Of a stretch of DNA of 64,000 bases, positions 30,290 to 38,832 are shown one piece after another. The DNA is taken from contig NZ_CP095554.1 in the NCBI RefSeq assembly GCF_023078375.1, positions 3,960,501-4,024,500 of the forward strand, written 5' to 3'. Every line of letters begins with the position of its first letter. The stretch's first letter is position 1. Made by a program: the position numbers and the translations under genes. Under the pieces are notes generated by a model. The model searched no databases. It saw only the letters and a list, made by a program, of their open reading frames with translations, and was not told the DNA's origin. This DNA is from Roseomonas gilardii subsp. gilardii (lineage in GTDB: Bacteria; Pseudomonadota; Alphaproteobacteria; Acetobacterales; Acetobacteraceae).

Positions 30290-30673
30290 CCCCGGCGGGA
30301 GGGGCCGTCGTTTCGCCTGCCTCGCCGCCCTGGAACGAAGCCCGGTATCCTGCGCCTCACACAGCCTGGCTAGTGTAATGATTTGGTTACATAAGCAGCC
30401 GGGGCTTCGCGCCTGCCGCAACGAAGGGGCGATTTTCCCCAACCTGCAAAGCGCGCCCGCCGTCAACCACCTTCTTCGGGGTTTTCCGCACCGCAACCTG
30501 AACGATTTCCTATTTTCCGTGCAAAAACAAAGACCTGGATTCATGCCCAGAGATGAGGCAAAGGGCTGCAACCCAGGAATGACGTGGCTTTTCGGGCGAT
30601 AGCCACCATTTCATCCACGGGCTTATCCACAGCTTCCGGGGATAACCCGCAACCACCGGACCCGTCGCGCGCC
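30290..30673. other. A+T-richer gap upstream of uvrC
   Basis: About 380 bases of lower G+C with no convincing gene once folB is taken to end at 30289. TGTAA and TTACA form a small inverted repeat near 30374-30392, next to TAATGATT, a possible -10 element. A DnaA-box-like TTATCCACA lies at 30623-30631. The uvrC promoter is probably here. Confidence 0.4.
30623..30645. promoter_or_regulatory. DnaA-box-like sequence within an inverted repeat
   Basis: TTATCCACA matches the DnaA box consensus exactly, and its TTATCC is mirrored by GGATAA at 30640-30645. It is 43-51 bases upstream of the uvrC ATG. DnaA can act as a transcription factor at single boxes, but one box is weak evidence. Confidence 0.3.
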
Positions 30674-32578
30674 ATGGCCTTTGCCCACGAAGAATCCGCC
30701 CCCCTCGCCCCCATGGAAGGCCGCGAGGTCATCGAGAAGGCCCTGGCCACCCTGCCGCTCTCGCCGGGCGTGTACCGCATGCTCGATGCCAAGGGCGATG
30801 CCCTCTATGTCGGCAAGGCCCGCCAGCTCCGCAAACGCGTCCACAACTACACCCAGGTCGCCCGCCTGCCGGACCGGCTGAAGCGCATGGTTTTCGAGAC
30901 CCGCTCCCTGGAGGTGATCACCACCGCCTCCGAGGCCGAGGCGCTGCTGCTCGAAGCCAACCTGATCAAGAAGCTCCGCCCGCGCTTCAACATCGTCCTG
31001 CGCGACGACAAGTCCTATCCCTGGCTGGTCATCACCGAGGACCACCCCTACCCGCAGATCGGCAAGCACCGGGGGGAACGCCGCAAGGGCGCCTCCTACT
31101 GGGGCCCCTTCGCCTCCGCCTGGGCGGTGAACCAGACGCTCACCGCGCTGCAGCGCGTCTTCCTGCTCCGCTCCTGCCGCGACAGCGTCTTCGAGAACCG
31201 CGACCGCCCCTGCCTGCTCCACCAGATCCGCCGCTGCTCCGCCCCCTGCGTCGGGCGGATCAGCGAGGCCGACTACGCCGACCTCACCCGCCAGGCGAAG
31301 CAGTTCCTCTCCGGCGAGACCCCCTCGATCCAGAAGAAGCTGGCCCGCGAGATGGAGGAAGCCGCCGAGGCCCTGGAATTCGAGCGCGCCGCCGCCATCC
31401 GCGACCGCATCCGCGGCCTGACCCATGTCCAGGGCCGCGACCGCATCAACATGGAGGGCGTGGGCGATGCCGACATCGTCGCCGTCCACCAGGCCGCCGG
31501 CCAGTGCTGCGTGCAGGTCTTCTTCTTCCGGGGCGGCCGCAACAACGGCAACCGCGCCTTCTTCCCCTCCCATGCCCGGCAGGACATCCCGCCCGGCGAG
31601 GTGCTGGAGGCCTTCCTGGCCCAGCTCTACGACGACCTGCCGCCCCCGCCCCTGGTGCTGCTGAGCCACGACATCCCGGAGCCCGCCCTGCTGGCGGAGG
31701 CCCTCGCCCTCAAGGCCGGCCGCAAGGTCGAGATCCACCGCCCCCAGCGCGGCGACAAGCGCGCCGCCGTGGACCACGCCGCCACCAATGCGCGGGAGGC
31801 TCTGGAGCGCAAGCTGGCCGAGGGCACCGCCCAGACCGCCCTGCTGGAAGGCGTGGCGAAGATCTTCGACCTGCCCTCCATCCCGGAACGCATCGAGATC
31901 TACGACAACAGCCACATCCAGGGCGCCAATGCCTATGGCGTGATGGTGGTCGCCGGCCCCGGCGGCTTCATCAAGCCCGCCTACCGCAAATTCTCCATCA
32001 AGGGCCCCGTCACGCCCGGTGACGACTTCGCCATGATGCGGGAGGTCTTCGAGCGCCGCTTCGCCCGCGCGCTGAAGGAGGACCCGGAGCGCGAGCAGGG
32101 TTCGTGGCCCGACCTTGTGCTGATCGATGGCGGACTCGGCCAGCTCAACGCCGCCCGCGACATCCTGGCGGAAATGGGCGTGGACGACGTCCCCCTGGTC
32201 GCCGTCGCCAAGGGGCCGGACCGCGACGCGGGCCGCGAATGGTTCCACCGCACCGGCCACGCCCCCTTCCAGCTCCCGCCCCGCGATCCCGTGCTCTACT
32301 ACCTCCAGCGCCTGCGGGACGAGGCGCACCGCTTCGCCATCACCACACACCGCGCCGGCCGCTCCAAGGCGCTGGTGAAATCGGAGCTGGACGAGGTGCC
32401 CGGCGTCGGCACCGCGCTCAAGCGCCGCCTGCTGAACCATTTCGGCTCCGTCCGCGGCGTCCGCAACGCGGGACTCGAGGATCTGGAGAACGCCCCCGGC
32501 ATCGGCCCCTCCATGGCGCGCCGCATCTACGAGCACTTCCATCCCGGCGCAGTGGCGCCGCGCGAAACAGCCGGGTAG
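30674..32578 (+). CDS. uvrC: Excinuclease ABC subunit C
   Basis: A 634-residue nuclease that makes both incisions in nucleotide excision repair. The N-terminal GIY-YIG nuclease is [20 protein letters not shown] (about 34-53); a UVR motif follows ([20 protein letters not shown], about 218-237); the RNase H-like 3' domain includes [20 protein letters not shown] (about 411-430) and [15 protein letters not shown]; the end has two helix-hairpin-helix motifs ([20 protein letters not shown] and [12 protein letters not shown]). The ATG at 30674 gives the standard N-terminus; an earlier in-frame start at 30584 adds unrelated residues. pgsA starts 16 bases after the stop. Confidence 0.97.
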   Translation: MAFAHEESAPLAPMEGREVIEKALATLPLSPGVYRMLDAKGDALYVGKARQLRKRVHNYTQVARLPDRLKRMVFETRSLEVITTASEAEALLLEANLIKKLRPRFNIVLRDDKSYPWLVITEDHPYPQIGKHRGERRKGASYWGPFASAWAVNQTLTALQRVFLLRSCRDSVFENRDRPCLLHQIRRCSAPCVGRISEADYADLTRQAKQFLSGETPSIQKKLAREMEEAAEALEFERAAAIRDRIRGLTHVQGRDRINMEGVGDADIVAVHQAAGQCCVQVFFFRGGRNNGNRAFFPSHARQDIPPGEVLEAFLAQLYDDLPPPPLVLLSHDIPEPALLAEALALKAGRKVEIHRPQRGDKRAAVDHAATNAREALERKLAEGTAQTALLEGVAKIFDLPSIPERIEIYDNSHIQGANAYGVMVVAGPGGFIKPAYRKFSIKGPVTPGDDFAMMREVFERRFARALKEDPEREQGSWPDLVLIDGGLGQLNAARDILAEMGVDDVPLVAVAKGPDRDAGREWFHRTGHAPFQLPPRDPVLYYLQRLRDEAHRFAITTHRAGRSKALVKSELDEVPGVGTALKRRLLNHFGSVRGVRNAGLEDLENAPGIGPSMARRIYEHFHPGAVAPRETAG

Positions 32579-32594
32579 AAGATCCCCCGACGCC

Positions 32595-33203
32595 ATGCCG
32601 ACGGACCTGCCCAACCTCCTGACGCTGTCGCGGATCGCGGCGGTTCCCCTGCTCGTCCTGCTCGCCTATGGCGGCGGTGGATGGGGCGACGTGGCCGCCT
32701 GCGCGGTCTTCTCCATCGCCGCCATCACCGACTATTTCGACGGCAAGATCGCCCGCGACCGGCAGATGACCTCCGCCTTCGGCCGGATGCTGGACCCGAT
32801 CGCCGACAAGCTCCTGGTCGGCGCCGCCCTGATGCTCCTGGCCGGACTCGGGCGGCTCAGCCCCCTCGGCCTGCTGCCCGCCATCGTCATCCTGCTGCGG
32901 GAGATCCTGGTCTCCGGCCTGCGCGAATATCTCGCCAGCCTGCGCGTCGGCATGCCCGTCACCCGCCTCGCCAAGTGGAAGACCGGCTTCCAGATGGGCG
33001 CCCTCGGCGTCCTCCTGGCGGGCGACAGCGGCGCCCGCGCCCTGGGCCTCGGTATCCTGCCGCTTTCCCTGCTGGGGGAGCTCGGCCTCTGGGTCGCGGC
33101 GGCCCTGACCATGATCACCGGCTGGGACTACATGATCTCCGGCCTTCGCCATGCCGGGGCACAGGATGCCCAGGCCGCCGCCACCTTGCGGGGCCGCTCC
33201 TGA
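32595..33203 (+). CDS. pgsA: CDP-diacylglycerol-glycerol-3-phosphate 3-phosphatidyltransferase
   Basis: A 202-residue inner-membrane enzyme that makes phosphatidylglycerol phosphate. The CDP-alcohol phosphotransferase signature is present in full: DYFDGKIARDRQMTSAFGRM (about 46-65) followed by LDPIADK, carrying the catalytic Asp residues. N-terminal MPTDLPNLLTLSRIAAVP is standard, and there are about five to six helices. It follows uvrC by 16 bases, the usual order in alphaproteobacteria, and is probably co-transcribed with it. Confidence 0.95.
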   Translation: MPTDLPNLLTLSRIAAVPLLVLLAYGGGGWGDVAACAVFSIAAITDYFDGKIARDRQMTSAFGRMLDPIADKLLVGAALMLLAGLGRLSPLGLLPAIVILLREILVSGLREYLASLRVGMPVTRLAKWKTGFQMGALGVLLAGDSGARALGLGILPLSLLGELGLWVAAALTMITGWDYMISGLRHAGAQDAQAAATLRGRS

Positions 33204-33269
33204 TCACCCGCCCTTGAGCGCTTACCGACACCGGTGCATGTTGCGCCCGCTTCGTCCTGGGGGAGTCTT

Positions 33270-33973
33270 ATGCGGCATTCCATGATCGCGCGGCCGGCTT
33301 CGTGCATCCTGCTGGCCCTGGCGCTGGCCGGCTGCTCGGATGGGCTCGTCGCGCCTTTCGGCCGCCGCCCGGCCCTGGTGGCCCCGGACAGCGCCACCGC
33401 CGAGCAATCCGGGGACAGGAGCCCGCGCTGGCGCCCCTGACGCCGGAAGCCGGCAATGTCTGGCCGGATGCCGAGCCCGAGCGCGCCACGCTGATGGACC
33501 CGAACCGCGACACCTTCCGTGAGGATGTCACCTCCCCGGCCCTGGAACGCGCCGCCCGGGAACGTGGCCGCGCCCCGCAGCCCCGCCTGCCGGACCTGAG
33601 CGAGCCCGGCCCGGGCCTGCCGCCCTCCGCCGCGCCGAATCCGCGCAACCCGCCGCCGGGCACCACCCTGCCCTCGCGCCGCCCGAGCACCACTCCACCG
33701 GACAACCTGAGTGCCCCGCCCCTGCCCTACCAGCCCGGGCAGCTCAGCATCCCTGCCCAGCCCGGCGCCCCCGCCACCCCGCCGGCACCGCGCGAGGACG
33801 GCCGCACCATCTTCACCCCGGACGGCGTGCCCAATACCACCACGGGCGGCACGGGTAGCGTGCAGGGCATCACCCGGCCCGGCGGCGCCAGCGGCACCGC
33901 CACGCGGCAGGGCAATTCCACCGTGATCACCGTGCCCGGACAGAGCCCGCAGATCGTGCCCGACCAGCAATGA
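33270..33973 (+). CDS. Proline-rich lipoprotein (frame interrupted as sequenced)
   Basis: A lipoprotein of unknown function. The signal has a lipobox LALAGC (about residues 17-22), followed by a long Pro/Gly/Thr-rich, presumably unstructured chain (PLTPEAGNVWPDAEPERATL, later NPPPGTTLPSRRPSTTPPDN) ending VPGQSPQIVPDQQ. The ATG at 33270 has GGGGGAG just upstream. The signal and the rest are in different frames; adding one G to the run at 33411-33414 joins them (EQSGGQEPALAPL) and gives 234 residues. It interrupts the otherwise common pgsA-moaD order. It is probably an envelope protein; no domain is recognised. Confidence 0.7.
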
Positions 33974-33997
33974 CCCTCAACCCGTGACCCCTTGGCC

Positions 33998-34252
33998 GTG
34001 ATCCGCGTCCTCTACTTCGCCTGGGTACGCCAGCGCACCGGCCTGGCCACCGAGGAGGTCGAGCCCCCGCCGGAGGCCGCCACCGTCGGCGCCCTGATGC
34101 GCTGGCTCGCCACGCGCTCGCCCGGTCATGCCGCCGCCTTCGCCCAGCCGAAGCAGATCCGCGCCGCGGTGAACCAGGAATTCCGCGGCCCGGAGGACCC
34201 TGTCGCCCCCGGCGACGAGGTCGCCTTCTTCCCCCCCGTGACCGGCGGCTGA
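33998..34252 (+). CDS. moaD: Molybdopterin synthase sulfur carrier subunit
   Basis: An 84-residue ubiquitin-fold protein that carries the thiocarboxylate sulfur for molybdopterin synthesis. It ends in the functional di-glycine (FFPPVTGG), and IRVLYFAWVRQRTG at the start is typical. I chose the GTG at 33998; a TTG at 33992 is two codons earlier. moaE follows 7 bases after the stop. Confidence 0.93.
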   Translation: MIRVLYFAWVRQRTGLATEEVEPPPEAATVGALMRWLATRSPGHAAAFAQPKQIRAAVNQEFRGPEDPVAPGDEVAFFPPVTGG

Positions 34253-34259
34253 CCGCGCC

Positions 34260-34741
34260 ATGGCCGCCCCCCGCTCCCGGGCCGCGTCGCGGTCGGCGAG
34301 GCCCTTTTCGACATCGCCGCCGAGACCGCCCTGCTGACGGAAGGCCGCGCCGATATCGGCGGCCTCGCCTCCTTCACCGGCCTCTGCCGCGCCGATTCCG
34401 GCCTCGCCGCCATGACGCTGGAGCACTATCCGGGCATGACCGAGGCCGCCATCGCCGCCATCCGCGAGGAAGCCGCCCGCCGCTGGCCGCTGCTCGGCGC
34501 CACGGTGATCCACCGCGTGGGCCGCCTCCTGCCCGGCGAGCCCATCGTCCTGGTCCTCACCGCCAGCGCCCATCGCCTGGCCGCACTGGAATCCTGCGCC
34601 TTCCTGATCGACTGGCTGAAGACCCGCGCGCCCTTCTGGAAGAGCGAGGAATTCCCCGACGGCACCACCCGCTGGGTCGAGGCCAAGGCGGAGGACGACG
34701 CCTTGGCCGAACGCTGGAGCCCGCCGGACCCGCGCCGCTGA
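34260..34741 (+). CDS. moaE: Molybdopterin synthase catalytic subunit (frame interrupted as sequenced)
   Basis: Large subunit of molybdopterin synthase; it transfers sulfur from MoaD to precursor Z. Conserved parts include LTEGRADIGGLASFTGLCR, MTLEHYPGMTEAAIAAI, VIHRVGRLLPGEPIVLVLTA and the active-site Lys region WKSEEFPDGTTRWVEAK. The ATG at 34260 is out of frame with these; adding one C to the six-base run at 34267-34272 gives MAAPPLPGRVAVGEALFDI and a 160-residue protein of normal length. Without it only an internal start at 34412 (109 residues) remains, which would lack the N-terminal fold. Confidence 0.88.
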
Positions 34742-36102
34742 GCCTGCCCGCCGCCCCGGGACGCACCCCCGCCCTCGCCGCCATCCTGGCCGGCGCCCTC
34801 CTCCTGGTCTGGCCGGCCTTCCTCAACGGCTACCCGATCCTTTTCAGCGACACCGGCGCCTTCCTGCACCAGACGCTTGGCCCGCTGATGATCTGGGACA
34901 AGCCCTGGATCTACGGCCCCCTCTTCCACCTCTTCCATCAGCGCCAGACCCTCTGGCTCCCCCTGCTCGCCCAGGGGCTGATGCTGTCCCACCTGCTCTG
35001 GCTCGCCGCCCGCGCCCTCGGCACCGCCACCCCCGCCCGGCATCTCCTCCTTGCCGCGGCCCTGGCGCTGCTCACCAGCGCTCCCTGGGTCGCCGCCCTG
35101 CTGATGCCGGACATCCTCACCCCGTCCGCCCTGCTCGCCCTTTTCCTGCTCGGCTTCGCCCGCCCCGCTTTATCCCGGGGCGAGGCTCTCTATCTCCTGC
35201 TCCTCGCCACCCTGGCCATCGCCGCGCATCTGTCGAACCTGCCCCTGGCCGCCGCCCTGGCCGCCCTCACCCTCCTGCTGCGCCGCCGCTTCCGCCCCAC
35301 CCTTCGCGTCGCCGCCCCCCTGCTTGCCGCCTGCGCCCTGCTGCTGCTCACCAACGCCATCGGTCACGGCCGGCTCTCGCTGTCCCCCTATGGCAGCACC
35401 TTCCTGCTCGCCCGGCTCGTGGCCAACGGCCCCGCCGCCCGCACCATCGCGGCGGAATGCCCCGAACGAGGCTGGTATCTCTGCGCCTGGGCAGGCCGCC
35501 TCCCCACCGACAGCGACGTCTTCCTCTGGGAACCCGACAGCCCCGTGAACCGCGACGCGGAAGGCCATCCGCGTTTCCTGGGCGGCACCCTCCTGGCCCC
35601 CGAGGCACGGGAGATCATCGCCGCGGCCCTGCGCCGGGAACCCCTGGCCGTGCTGCGCGACGCCCTGCGCGACACGGCGCGGCAGCTCGTCACCAACGGC
35701 ATCGGCGACACCCTGCCGCGCGGCGCCGCCGGGGATGGCCTCGCCCTGCGCATCGCCAGCGGCTTTCCCCCCGCCGAGTTCCGCCGCTTCGGGGATTCCG
35801 CCCAGATGCGCGGCCTCCTGCCCCAGCGCGCCGCGCCCTTCCTGCCCCTCCAGGCGCCCGTGCTTCTCCTTGCCGCCCTGGCGATGCCCCTCCTGCTCTG
35901 GCGCTGGCGCCACGATCCGCGGCGCCGCGCCCTGGCCCTCTGCGTGCTCCTCGGCCTCGCCGCCAATGCCTTCGCCACCGGCGCCCTCAGCAAGCCGCAC
36001 CAGCGCTACGGCGCCCGCATCGCCTGGCTTCTCCCCGCCGCCGCCTTGCTCCTGGCCCAGCCCCGGCGGGAGCTGGAGCGGGAGGCAGCGCCACCCCGCT
36101 GA
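34738..36102 (+). CDS. Polytopic membrane protein of unknown function (start uncertain, possibly CTG)
   Basis: A membrane protein with about nine to ten hydrophobic segments and one long extracytoplasmic loop (about 230-340). The pattern, beginning LLVWPAFLNGYPILFSDTGA, with DKPWIYGPLFHLFHQRQTLW next, vaguely resembles lipid-linked glycosyltransferase scaffolds, but I recognise no catalytic motif. No ATG, GTG or TTG lies in frame until 34888, which would remove the first helix and the SDTGAF segment. A CTG at 34738 overlaps the moaE stop as CTGA, mimicking the ATGA/GTGA couplings seen elsewhere, and would give 454 residues. A homopolymer error hiding the real start is the other explanation. 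Confidence 0.65.
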   Translation: MSLPAAPGRTPALAAILAGALLLVWPAFLNGYPILFSDTGAFLHQTLGPLMIWDKPWIYGPLFHLFHQRQTLWLPLLAQGLMLSHLLWLAARALGTATPARHLLLAAALALLTSAPWVAALLMPDILTPSALLALFLLGFARPALSRGEALYLLLLATLAIAAHLSNLPLAAALAALTLLLRRRFRPTLRVAAPLLAACALLLLTNAIGHGRLSLSPYGSTFLLARLVANGPAARTIAAECPERGWYLCAWAGRLPTDSDVFLWEPDSPVNRDAEGHPRFLGGTLLAPEAREIIAAALRREPLAVLRDALRDTARQLVTNGIGDTLPRGAAGDGLALRIASGFPPAEFRRFGDSAQMRGLLPQRAAPFLPLQAPVLLLAALAMPLLLWRWRHDPRRRALALCVLLGLAANAFATGALSKPHQRYGARIAWLLPAAALLLAQPRRELEREAAPPR

Positions 36103-36130
36103 CACGCCAGCCCATCGTTGCGGAATTCGG

Positions 36131-36162
36131 TTGCTGCCCCTGCTCAACTGCTATACGCAGTT
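36131..36162 (+). promoter_or_regulatory. Promoter with inverted repeat upstream of the GntR gene
   Basis: AACTGCTATACGCAGTT (36146-36162) is a perfect 6-base inverted repeat with a 5-base centre, ending 4 bases before the ATG. Its centre TATACG could serve as -10, with TTGCTG (36131-36136) as -35 at 15 bases spacing. That would place the transcript start near the ATG, giving a short or absent leader and direct autorepression. Confidence 0.45.
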
Positions 36163-36166
36163 AGGC

Positions 36167-36841
36167 ATGCCGGAAGCGCCACTCGCCACCATTGTCGCCA
36201 GCAACGACCCGCCCCTGGCGGAACGCGCCTATCTGCGCCTGCGGGAAGCGATCGTGGACGGCACCCTGGCCGCCGGCAGCAAGATCTCGGAGCGCAGCCT
36301 CGCCGCCGCGCTCGGCATCTCGCCACAGCCCGTGCGCGAGGCCCTGCGCCGCCTGGAGGGCGAGGGCATGGTGGAAAGCCGCCCGCGCAGCGGCACCTTC
36401 GTCGCGGAACTCACCCCCGCCCGCCTCGCCGAGATCGGCCATATCCGCGCCGCGCTGGAAGGCGCCGCCACCGGTATCGCCGCGCGCCGCGCCAGCCCGG
36501 CCGACATCGCCGCCCTGCGCGCCCGGCTCGCCGCCATCCGCAGCGCCACGGCGCTGGGCGACGCCGCCGCCCTGGCGGAGGCCAATGACAGCTTCCACCG
36601 CACCCTGCACGCCATCACCGGCAACGCCTTCCTGATCCGCAGCCTGCAGGCCCTGCGCGCCTATTTCCATGTTGGCAGCCGCCGCGTCCTGGGCGGCGAA
36701 GAACAGTTCCACCAGGCCGAGGCCGAGCACGCCGCCATCGTCGAGGCTATCGCCGCGGGCGAGGCCGACCGTGCCGAGGAGCTGATGCAGGCCCATGCCC
36801 TCCGCTCGCTCCGTGTCGCCTTTCCGGAGGAAACGGCCTGA
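36167..36841 (+). CDS. GntR-family (FadR/FCD subgroup) transcriptional regulator
   Basis: A 224-residue regulator. The winged helix spans about 20-75: YLRLREAIVDGTLAAGSKIS, then ERSLAAALGISPQPVREALRR and RSGTFVAELTP. The FCD effector domain (about 85-215) has the metal-binding pattern with Asp in ALAEANDSFHRTLHAITGN and His in QAEAEHAAIVEAI and MQAHALRSLR. The ATG at 36167 lies directly after an inverted repeat and lacks a clear ribosome site. It probably controls the adjacent MFS sugar-acid carrier, as such pairs commonly do. Confidence 0.88.
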   Translation: MPEAPLATIVASNDPPLAERAYLRLREAIVDGTLAAGSKISERSLAAALGISPQPVREALRRLEGEGMVESRPRSGTFVAELTPARLAEIGHIRAALEGAATGIAARRASPADIAALRARLAAIRSATALGDAAALAEANDSFHRTLHAITGNAFLIRSLQALRAYFHVGSRRVLGGEEQFHQAEAEHAAIVEAIAAGEADRAEELMQAHALRSLRVAFPEETA

Positions 36842-37031
36842 GCCTCCGCCCCCTCTCCTGAGCTTCTGCCCGGCGCCCAACCCCACGGCGCCGCCGGGAT
36901 GGCCCTCCAGGGCCAGGCAGATGCCCGCATCGCGGCCCCGCCGTCCATCCACCAGATCCGCACTCCAGCGGGCATCCACCCCAACAGGCCGGGCCAGCAC
37001 CGGCCCCATGACCCCTGGGAGGTCGAACCGC

Positions 37032-38414
37032 GTGTCCGAGACGATCGCAACAGCCCCCGCCGTGATGGCCGCGCGCAAGAGCCGCGTGCGCCACTGGCTG
37101 CTCGCCCTGATCCTCTTCCTGTCCACCGTCGCCTATGCCGACCGCTCGATCCTTTCCATGGCGGGCTCCGGCATCAAGCAGGAATTCGGCCTCTCCGCCG
37201 TCCAGCTCGGCTACATCCTCTCCGCCTTCAGCTGGGCCTATGTGGTCGGCCAGATCCCCGGCGGGCTGCTGCTCGACCGCTTCGGCACCAAGACCGTCTA
37301 CGGCGTCGCTTTGCTGCTCTGGTCGCTCTCCACCTTCGTGATCGGCTTCATCGGCGAACTCGGCGTCAGCACCGCCACCGCCGTGGTGCTCTTCTTCACC
37401 CTGCGCTTCGCCCTGGGATTCATCGAATCCCCCGCCTTCCCGGCCAATGGCCGCATCGCGGTGATGTGGTTCCCCAAGGACGAGCGCGGCCTCGCCACCT
37501 CGATCTTCGCCTCCTCCTCCTACTTCGCCGTCGCCATCTTCTCGCCCCTCGCAGGCTGGCTGGTCTCGCGCTACGGCTGGCCCTGGCCCTTCTTCGTGCT
37601 GGGCGCCATCGGCTTCGTCGCCTTCTTCGTGTGGCAGCACTTCATGCATGAGCCACGCAGGCACCCCAAGGTGACGCAGGCCGAGCTCGACCACATCATC
37701 GCGGGCGGCGCCCTGGTCGATATCGACAGCCCGCAGCAGCGCCACGCCACCATCGGCACGCCCGTCGCCGCCCGCCCCAGCGGCACCTTCCGCGCCCTGC
37801 TCACCAACCGCATGCTCTGGTGCGCCTATATCGGCCAGTACTGCACCATCGCGCTCAGCTACTTCTTCATCACCTGGTTCCCGATCTACCTGGTCCAGGC
37901 GCGCGGCATGGACATCCTGAACGCCGGCTTCGCCACCGTCGCGCCTTCCATCTTCGGCTTCCTCGGCGGCGTCTGCGGCGGCCTCATCTCCGACGCGCTG
38001 ATCCGCATGGGCTGGTCCGTCACCTGGGCCCGCAAGACGCCCTACATCCTCGGCATGCTCACCGCCGCCACCCTGGCGCTGGCCGCCACCTCCGACAGCA
38101 ACACCATGGTCATCGCCCTGATGTCCTTCGCCTTCTTCGGCAAGGGCGTGGCCGCCGGCGCCGGCACCTGGGCCGTGGTCAGCGACACCGCGCCGAAGGA
38201 GGCCGTCGGCCTCGCCGGCGCCGTCTTCAATTGCGTCGGCAACATCGCCGGCATCGTGACGCCGATCGTCTTCGGCTACATCGTCGCGAGCACCGGCAGC
38301 TACGGCATCGGCCTCTACTTCGTCGCCGCCCACTGCATCCTCGCCGCCCTCGTCTTCCTCCTCTTCATGGGCCGCATCGAGCGTATCGGCGGTGAGGGCA
38401 AGGCCACCGCCTGA
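37032..38414 (+). CDS. MFS transporter, anion:cation symporter family (glucarate/galactonate type)
   Basis: A 460-residue major facilitator with 12 predicted helices. AYADRSILSMAGSGIKQEF (about 37-55), LGYILSAFSWAYVVGQIPGG and LLLDRFGTK (about 59-88) are typical of the hexuronate/glucarate/galactonate group. The GTG at 37032 follows GGGAGGT by 8 bases, better than the ATG at 37065. It follows a GntR regulator and precedes an amidohydrolase, which suggests uptake and breakdown of an organic acid or amidated substrate. The exact substrate is open. Its 3' side is an intergenic hairpin element. Confidence 0.87.
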   Translation: MSETIATAPAVMAARKSRVRHWLLALILFLSTVAYADRSILSMAGSGIKQEFGLSAVQLGYILSAFSWAYVVGQIPGGLLLDRFGTKTVYGVALLLWSLSTFVIGFIGELGVSTATAVVLFFTLRFALGFIESPAFPANGRIAVMWFPKDERGLATSIFASSSYFAVAIFSPLAGWLVSRYGWPWPFFVLGAIGFVAFFVWQHFMHEPRRHPKVTQAELDHIIAGGALVDIDSPQQRHATIGTPVAARPSGTFRALLTNRMLWCAYIGQYCTIALSYFFITWFPIYLVQARGMDILNAGFATVAPSIFGFLGGVCGGLISDALIRMGWSVTWARKTPYILGMLTAATLALAATSDSNTMVIALMSFAFFGKGVAAGAGTWAVVSDTAPKEAVGLAGAVFNCVGNIAGIVTPIVFGYIVASTGSYGIGLYFVAAHCILAALVFLLFMGRIERIGGEGKATA

Positions 38415-38424
38415 TACTCCGCCC

Positions 38425-38515
38425 CCGGGAGAGGCGCCGCCTCTCCCGGACCCTCTCCGCCCATGACCAGGATGGGGGACCGAAGCCGGTCCCCGGTCCC
38501 CGGGCTTTCGTTGGC
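38425..38515 (-). repeat. Two-hairpin intergenic element, copy 1 (minus strand)
   Basis: Read on the minus strand: lead GCCAACGAAAG, hairpin 1 (GGGGACCG-GCTT-CGGTCCCC), linker ending GGCGGAGAGGGTC, then hairpin 2 (CCGGGAGAGGC-GGC-GCCTCTCCCGG, plus-strand 38425-38449). The order and linker words match the copy at 55071-55153. Hairpin 2 lies 10 bases after the MFS stop and may serve as its terminator. Confidence 0.8.
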
Positions 38516-38621
38516 ACCGGTGGCTACCGTCAGTCTGCTGGCTGATCCCCGGGCGTAGGTGGATCTGCGGGGCTCCCGAAAAGAAGAAAAACCCCCTCTC
38601 CGCACTGGTGGCACCGGCAGT

Positions 38622-38646
38622 CGCCGGAGAGCCATGCTCTCCGGCG
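38622..38646. repeat. Isolated perfect hairpin
   Basis: CGCCGGAGAG (38622-38631) pairs perfectly with CTCTCCGGCG (38637-38646) around 5 bases. It lies between copies 1 and 2 of the two-hairpin element in the 418-base gap before the amidohydrolase gene. The rest of the gap (38516-38621) shows nothing I recognise. Confidence 0.7.
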
Positions 38647-38665
38647 TGATCTGGCCGCAGCAGGC

Positions 38666-38750
38666 GCCAACGAATGGGGGCCATGGCGCCCCATGGGACC
38701 CTTGGGCGTCCTGGCGGATAGGGGGTCTGGGGGAAAGGCGGCGCCTTTCC
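38666..38750 (+). repeat. Two-hairpin intergenic element, copy 2 (plus strand)
   Basis: Lead GCCAACGAAT, hairpin 1 (TGGGG and CCCCA arms around GCCATGGC), linker GGCGGATAGGGGGTCTGGG, and hairpin 2 (GGAAAGGC-GGC-GCCTTTCC, 38732-38750). The stems differ in sequence from copies 1 and 3 but keep the pairing and the AGGCGGCGCCT core. It lies upstream of the amidohydrolase gene. Confidence 0.75.
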
Positions 38751-38832
38751 GGCCACGGCGCAGCGCCACCGGATTGACGCCCCACCGCGAAACCCTTCCC
38801 CTTCGGAAGACACACCGGAGGAGTCCGCCCGC

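Noticed and set aside
30623-30645. Replication origin suggested by TTATCCACA
   Set aside because: Only one exact box, no cluster, no A+T-rich unwinding element and no dnaA/hemE/parA neighbour. Kept only as a weak regulatory site.
34412-34741. A short 109-residue MoaE starting at 34412
   Set aside because: The conserved N-terminal part of MoaE is encoded just upstream in the same frame, and a single added C links it to a proper start at 34260.
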